A DNA stretch of 64,000 nt from Capronia americana. Its lineage: Eukaryota; Ascomycota; Eurotiomycetes; Chaetothyriales; Herpotrichiellaceae. Shown one piece after another: positions 61,247 through 64,000 of this stretch (position 1 is its first letter; each line of letters starts with the position of its first letter). The DNA is taken from assembly GCA_016110215.1 (NCBI GenBank), contig JADWQD010000006.1, positions 1,054,001-1,118,000 on the forward strand, in the 5' to 3' direction. The position numbers were made by a program, and so were the translations under genes. Under the pieces are notes generated by a model that saw only the letters and a program-made list of their open reading frames with translations, had not been told where the DNA came from and ran no database searches.

Positions 61247-63130
61247 TCAGAACGTTTTTCGGTAATGGACCTTTTGATCCTTGAAATCTAGGCCCGCCTT
61301 CCGCTCCCCGTGCAGCCGACTTCTCAGATCATGCTCCCCGACGAGCTGCACGGAAGTCTTTTCCGCTGATGCCGAAATGTCGCTTTTCTTGGCCCCGGCT
61401 GGGAGCGACGCTCTCGTATCACTGTCCAGCCCGTGGAACAATAGGGCCAGAGCATCGTTCTTCCAGATGCCGAGATATCCCTGCGTCTTGGACCTCCGTC
61501 GACTCAGCAAGATGGTGAGAGCTAGAAACACGGTCGAACAAAGAACCAGGAGGGCTGGCAGGGTTATCCACGGCCAGACCACGTGGACGTGGACTTCCTC
61601 CACCCAGACAGTGCCATTGATGAGGTTGAACCTCGCATCGCCGGCAGTGCTGAGCCAGACCCCGATCGCGGCGGTGAGGTTGAGAACGAGCGCGGCGGGA
61701 TCACCGAGCGCATAGAATCTGTTTGCCACGGGACCGGACGATTCATTATCGCCTGTGATGTTGCCTTGGAGGATGGCGGACAGGGTGTCGCCAATATCGG
61801 GGAGAATGCCCTCGTTGTCCTGCAGGGTGAGGTTCCCGAACCAGGATTGGGATATCTTAGTTAGGTTGCGTTGCAAGTTACCGCCAACGACCGCGACGTC
61901 GTAGGTTTCAATGCAGTATTGCAGGGCGCATTCGGTGGCCCAGGTCTGCTCGGGAGGTGGGTATAAGGCCGCGAGAGGGCCCGGTGGCTGGTTATTTTCG
62001 ATTACGAAGACGCTCAGTATGTATGACGGGAGGTATGGGAAGGCGAAGCTCTTTCTCCGGGTGTATACTTGGTACAAGGGAGGGTTCAGCAGCCAGCTGA
62101 CAGCGGTGTTCTGCACCTCTGGACCACAGACCGATGGATCATATGTCGCGACGCTGGCATTGCAGAGTGCAGAATAGTTGCCAAACGCCGTCAGCTGATC
62201 TGTGATATTTGAGCAAAAGCTGCAAACTCCCACGGATTCCAAGCCGTTCCAGGTGCAATTGCCGGAGGGGCAGAAGAAGGGGATCGACCGTGGCGCAGAC
62301 ACGAACGCATCGCCGAAGATGCCGTCATATACCGCTGCAACGAGGGCAGGGTCCTCAAATCCAGGGGTCAGTGTGTTCAGAGTGGTTCCAACACCCGAGT
62401 TGACGATTGACGCGTTCTGTGTCCGTGAAGCGATGTGGACGGTGGGGTATTGCACTGCCTGTTGCATGGTGAATTCGAAGCCCGGCACAATCAGGATTAG
62501 GAACGCTCCCATCAAAGCAACGAGACTACCTCGGAATTTGAAAAGCATATTCGATGCTCCTCTTGGACCTCGGGATGCTTCGTCAAAGATGGCCATGTCG
62601 CTCAATGACCGGCGCTTGTCTGCCATCCACATCCATTTCAGCTGCCCAAGCGGCCCGGAGAGACACAGGGCGAGCGAGAGTCTGATGATGGTCGTCAGGA
62701 CCGAGATCAGGCCATTCAGAGTCAACCCGTGCCCTAACTCGGGGATCTGACGCCCATTGAAGTACACGAGCACGGCCACGAAGCCCGCAAAGGCAAGTAT
62801 GCAGCTGATTGAGGCGAGAATCTCGTCCAGCCAGCCATCTTCGTGCGAAAAGATTCCCGACCCTGAAGGGACATGGAGAGTCTGAGATTCGGCTGGAGGT
62901 AAGAGCTTGGTATGCTCTGGAGTTGATGACGCGACACGTTCATCGACGATAGCTCCGACAGCCTTGATGGGCTCCGATGTCGAAATCGAAGGGATGGTAT
63001 TATGCTGATTTTCGTTGCCATTGTTAGCTACGCCGCCTGCCTCGTCAGGCAATGACACTGAAGGTGTTTGGATAACGCCGCCCTCTGTGGTAGCATTTAC
63101 TGTGCGCCCGGTATCATTGTCCGCCGCCAT
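61247..63130 (-). CDS. DUF3176-type membrane protein
   Basis: A 627-residue protein of the filamentous-fungal DUF3176 family, function unknown. A polar N-terminus (about 1-105) precedes WLDEILASISCILAFAGFVA, the start of the DUF3176 region. Two further membrane segments follow (about 138-160 and 190-215), with LGQLKWMWMADKRRSLSDMAIFDEASRG between them, the family's diagnostic block. A large, probably extracellular domain (about 215-540) has several N-glycosylation sites and paired Cys (CPSGNCTW, CSFCSN). A last membrane helix (LPALLVLCSTVFLALTILL, about 545-563) and a short basic tail end the protein. The start is the first ATG at 63130; upstream codons in frame are non-ATG. Confidence 0.85.
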   Translation of the reverse strand: MAADNDTGRTVNATTEGGVIQTPSVSLPDEAGGVANNGNENQHNTIPSISTSEPIKAVGAIVDERVASSTPEHTKLLPPAESQTLHVPSGSGIFSHEDGWLDEILASISCILAFAGFVAVLVYFNGRQIPELGHGLTLNGLISVLTTIIRLSLALCLSGPLGQLKWMWMADKRRSLSDMAIFDEASRGPRGASNMLFKFRGSLVALMGAFLILIVPGFEFTMQQAVQYPTVHIASRTQNASIVNSGVGTTLNTLTPGFEDPALVAAVYDGIFGDAFVSAPRSIPFFCPSGNCTWNGLESVGVCSFCSNITDQLTAFGNYSALCNASVATYDPSVCGPEVQNTAVSWLLNPPLYQVYTRRKSFAFPYLPSYILSVFVIENNQPPGPLAALYPPPEQTWATECALQYCIETYDVAVVGGNLQRNLTKISQSWFGNLTLQDNEGILPDIGDTLSAILQGNITGDNESSGPVANRFYALGDPAALVLNLTAAIGVWLSTAGDARFNLINGTVWVEEVHVHVVWPWITLPALLVLCSTVFLALTILLSRRRSKTQGYLGIWKNDALALLFHGLDSDTRASLPAGAKKSDISASAEKTSVQLVGEHDLRSRLHGERKAGLDFKDQKVHYRKTF

Positions 63131-63743
63131 GATGACCTGCCCGCAGACATATATCGGATCCAATTCTGGCAAATGATGGTCAATGAATCGTCGGGAGGAC
63201 CACCTTGTTTTCAGCCGCAGACACAGATTGCTTAAAGATTCCGAGCCGACGGCTTCCTATATCTGTTCTCCACATCAAACCAGGACGTGTCTAGACCTCG
63301 ATAAGGCTGTCGAATAAGCATCTCAAGCTTCGTCGATACGAGTTGCTTGCGTCGGGCGGGATGGTGCAAGTTCGATTGGGTGTGGTCGGTGTTAAGGCTA
63401 ACTACTATAGGAATGACTGGCCAGGTCTAGAATCCTAGAAGGGCGAGTCTGGCTCGCTTCGTCCAATGACGGTGGACCTGGAAGCGAGTTCGTATGCATG
63501 CAGGCCACCAGCTGAACGCTTCGCCGGATGTTTCCACTGCTGCCTCGGCAAAAGCGCCAGGCGTCACAGATAAAGAGACGGAACGACGAGCGTCAACCTT
63601 CTCTCTCTTGTCGTATAAAGCGAGGTGGAGTCGACAGGTGTGGCTGCTCGCAGAAACTCACAACGCCGGTAGAGATGACCTTTGATCTATATCTATTCCG
63701 TTGACCTTGATCGCTCAAGCGGCTTCTGTCAAGGGCTATCCAG
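63131..63743. promoter_or_regulatory. divergent intergenic region
   Basis: About 610 bp between the DUF3176 gene (minus) and the Ser-rich secreted protein (plus). No gene recognised; it presumably carries both promoters. Confidence 0.4.
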
Positions 63744-64000
63744 ATGCAGTACGACACGCTGTATCTATGCCTCATAGGGCTACTCGGGCACAGCGCCGTC
63801 ACATGGGCCCAAGACGCCTCTCTCTCGGCCTTGCTGTCTTCCTACTCTGCGCTCTCCTCGGCAGGCGCATCCGAAGCCAGCGCTCTCAGCTCTTTAGCCT
63901 ATAATCCTCTAGCATCTATCACATCCGGAGCCAGCGACATAACTTCGCAGAGCCCCTCCATACCGACGACATCCAACAGCACAGGACCCTCGACTACGAT
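63744..64000 (+). CDS. Ser/Thr-rich secreted protein, 3' truncated by the window edge
   Basis: The frame from ATG 63744 is open to the end of the window (85 codons). It begins with a signal peptide, MQYDTLYLCLIGLLGHSAV, with likely cleavage after TWA, then a Ser/Ala/Thr-rich sequence (SLSALLSSYSALSSAGASEA; SGASDITSQSPSIP) typical of O-glycosylated wall or secreted proteins. A competing frame at 63701-63904 lacks these features. The rest of the protein and its class lie outside the window. Confidence 0.65.
   Translation, partial: MQYDTLYLCLIGLLGHSAVTWAQDASLSALLSSYSALSSAGASEASALSSLAYNPLASITSGASDITSQSPSIPTTSNSTGPSTT

Overview
The window is a stretch of a filamentous ascomycete (Pezizomycotina) nuclear genome. 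The evidence is a HET-domain incompatibility protein, a Zn2Cys6 transcription factor, DUF7908/WSC, DUF3176, DUF7598 and DUF8035-type proteins known from filamentous fungi, short 45-270 nt GT-AG introns with CTAAC/CTGAC-like branch sites, and gene spacing of 0.2-3.6 kb without operons. I cannot fix the genus. I recognised no rRNA, tRNA or CRISPR array. The only assembly gap is 99 N at 21517-21615.

Layout. 0-12 kb: a HET protein cut by the left edge, an Snm1/Rpp21-like RNase P/MRP subunit, ZPR1, a transcription-factor-like 'tachykinin family' protein, the mitochondrial glycine carrier HEM25 and a PTC7-type PP2C phosphatase. 12-18 kb (minus strand): a three-exon small secreted cysteine protein rebuilt here, a secreted GH16 glucanase and the HORMA protein Rev7. 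18.7-22.1 kb: an eight-exon gene for a secreted chimera with signal peptide, DUF7908-like domain, about 650 residues of collagen-type Gly-X-Y and a WSC domain. 22-27 kb: alkaline ceramidase, divergent from prefoldin subunit 1, then a DUF8035-type RS/coiled-coil protein. 27.2-30.8 kb: gene-poor. 30.8-35.2 kb: a DUF7598 membrane protein, a tiny SERF-like protein and a conserved membrane protein with a 17-nt first exon. 35-42 kb (minus strand): the helicase HRQ1 and an RBR (TRIAD3/RNF216-like) ubiquitin ligase.

43-63 kb looks accessory: a LYC1-like acetyltransferase, a TMEM53/PaxU-like DUF829 hydrolase, a Zn2Cys6 regulator divergent from a DHA2-type MFS transporter, a nine-exon Baeyer-Villiger/FMO-type monooxygenase with a GC-AG intron, a small unknown protein, a salicylate-hydroxylase-like FAD monooxygenase, a DUF3176 membrane protein and, at the right edge, the start of a Ser-rich secreted protein. 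Regulator, pump, two oxygenases and a hydrolase together suggest a small catabolic or tailoring cluster with no backbone synthase in view.

The most unusual locus is the collagen-like gene. Its small Gly-X-Y exons total multiples of 9 nt, and its 3' exon carries recent 81-nt tandem repeats. Exon models were derived by hand from splice signals, phase and family resemblance; no transcript data were available.
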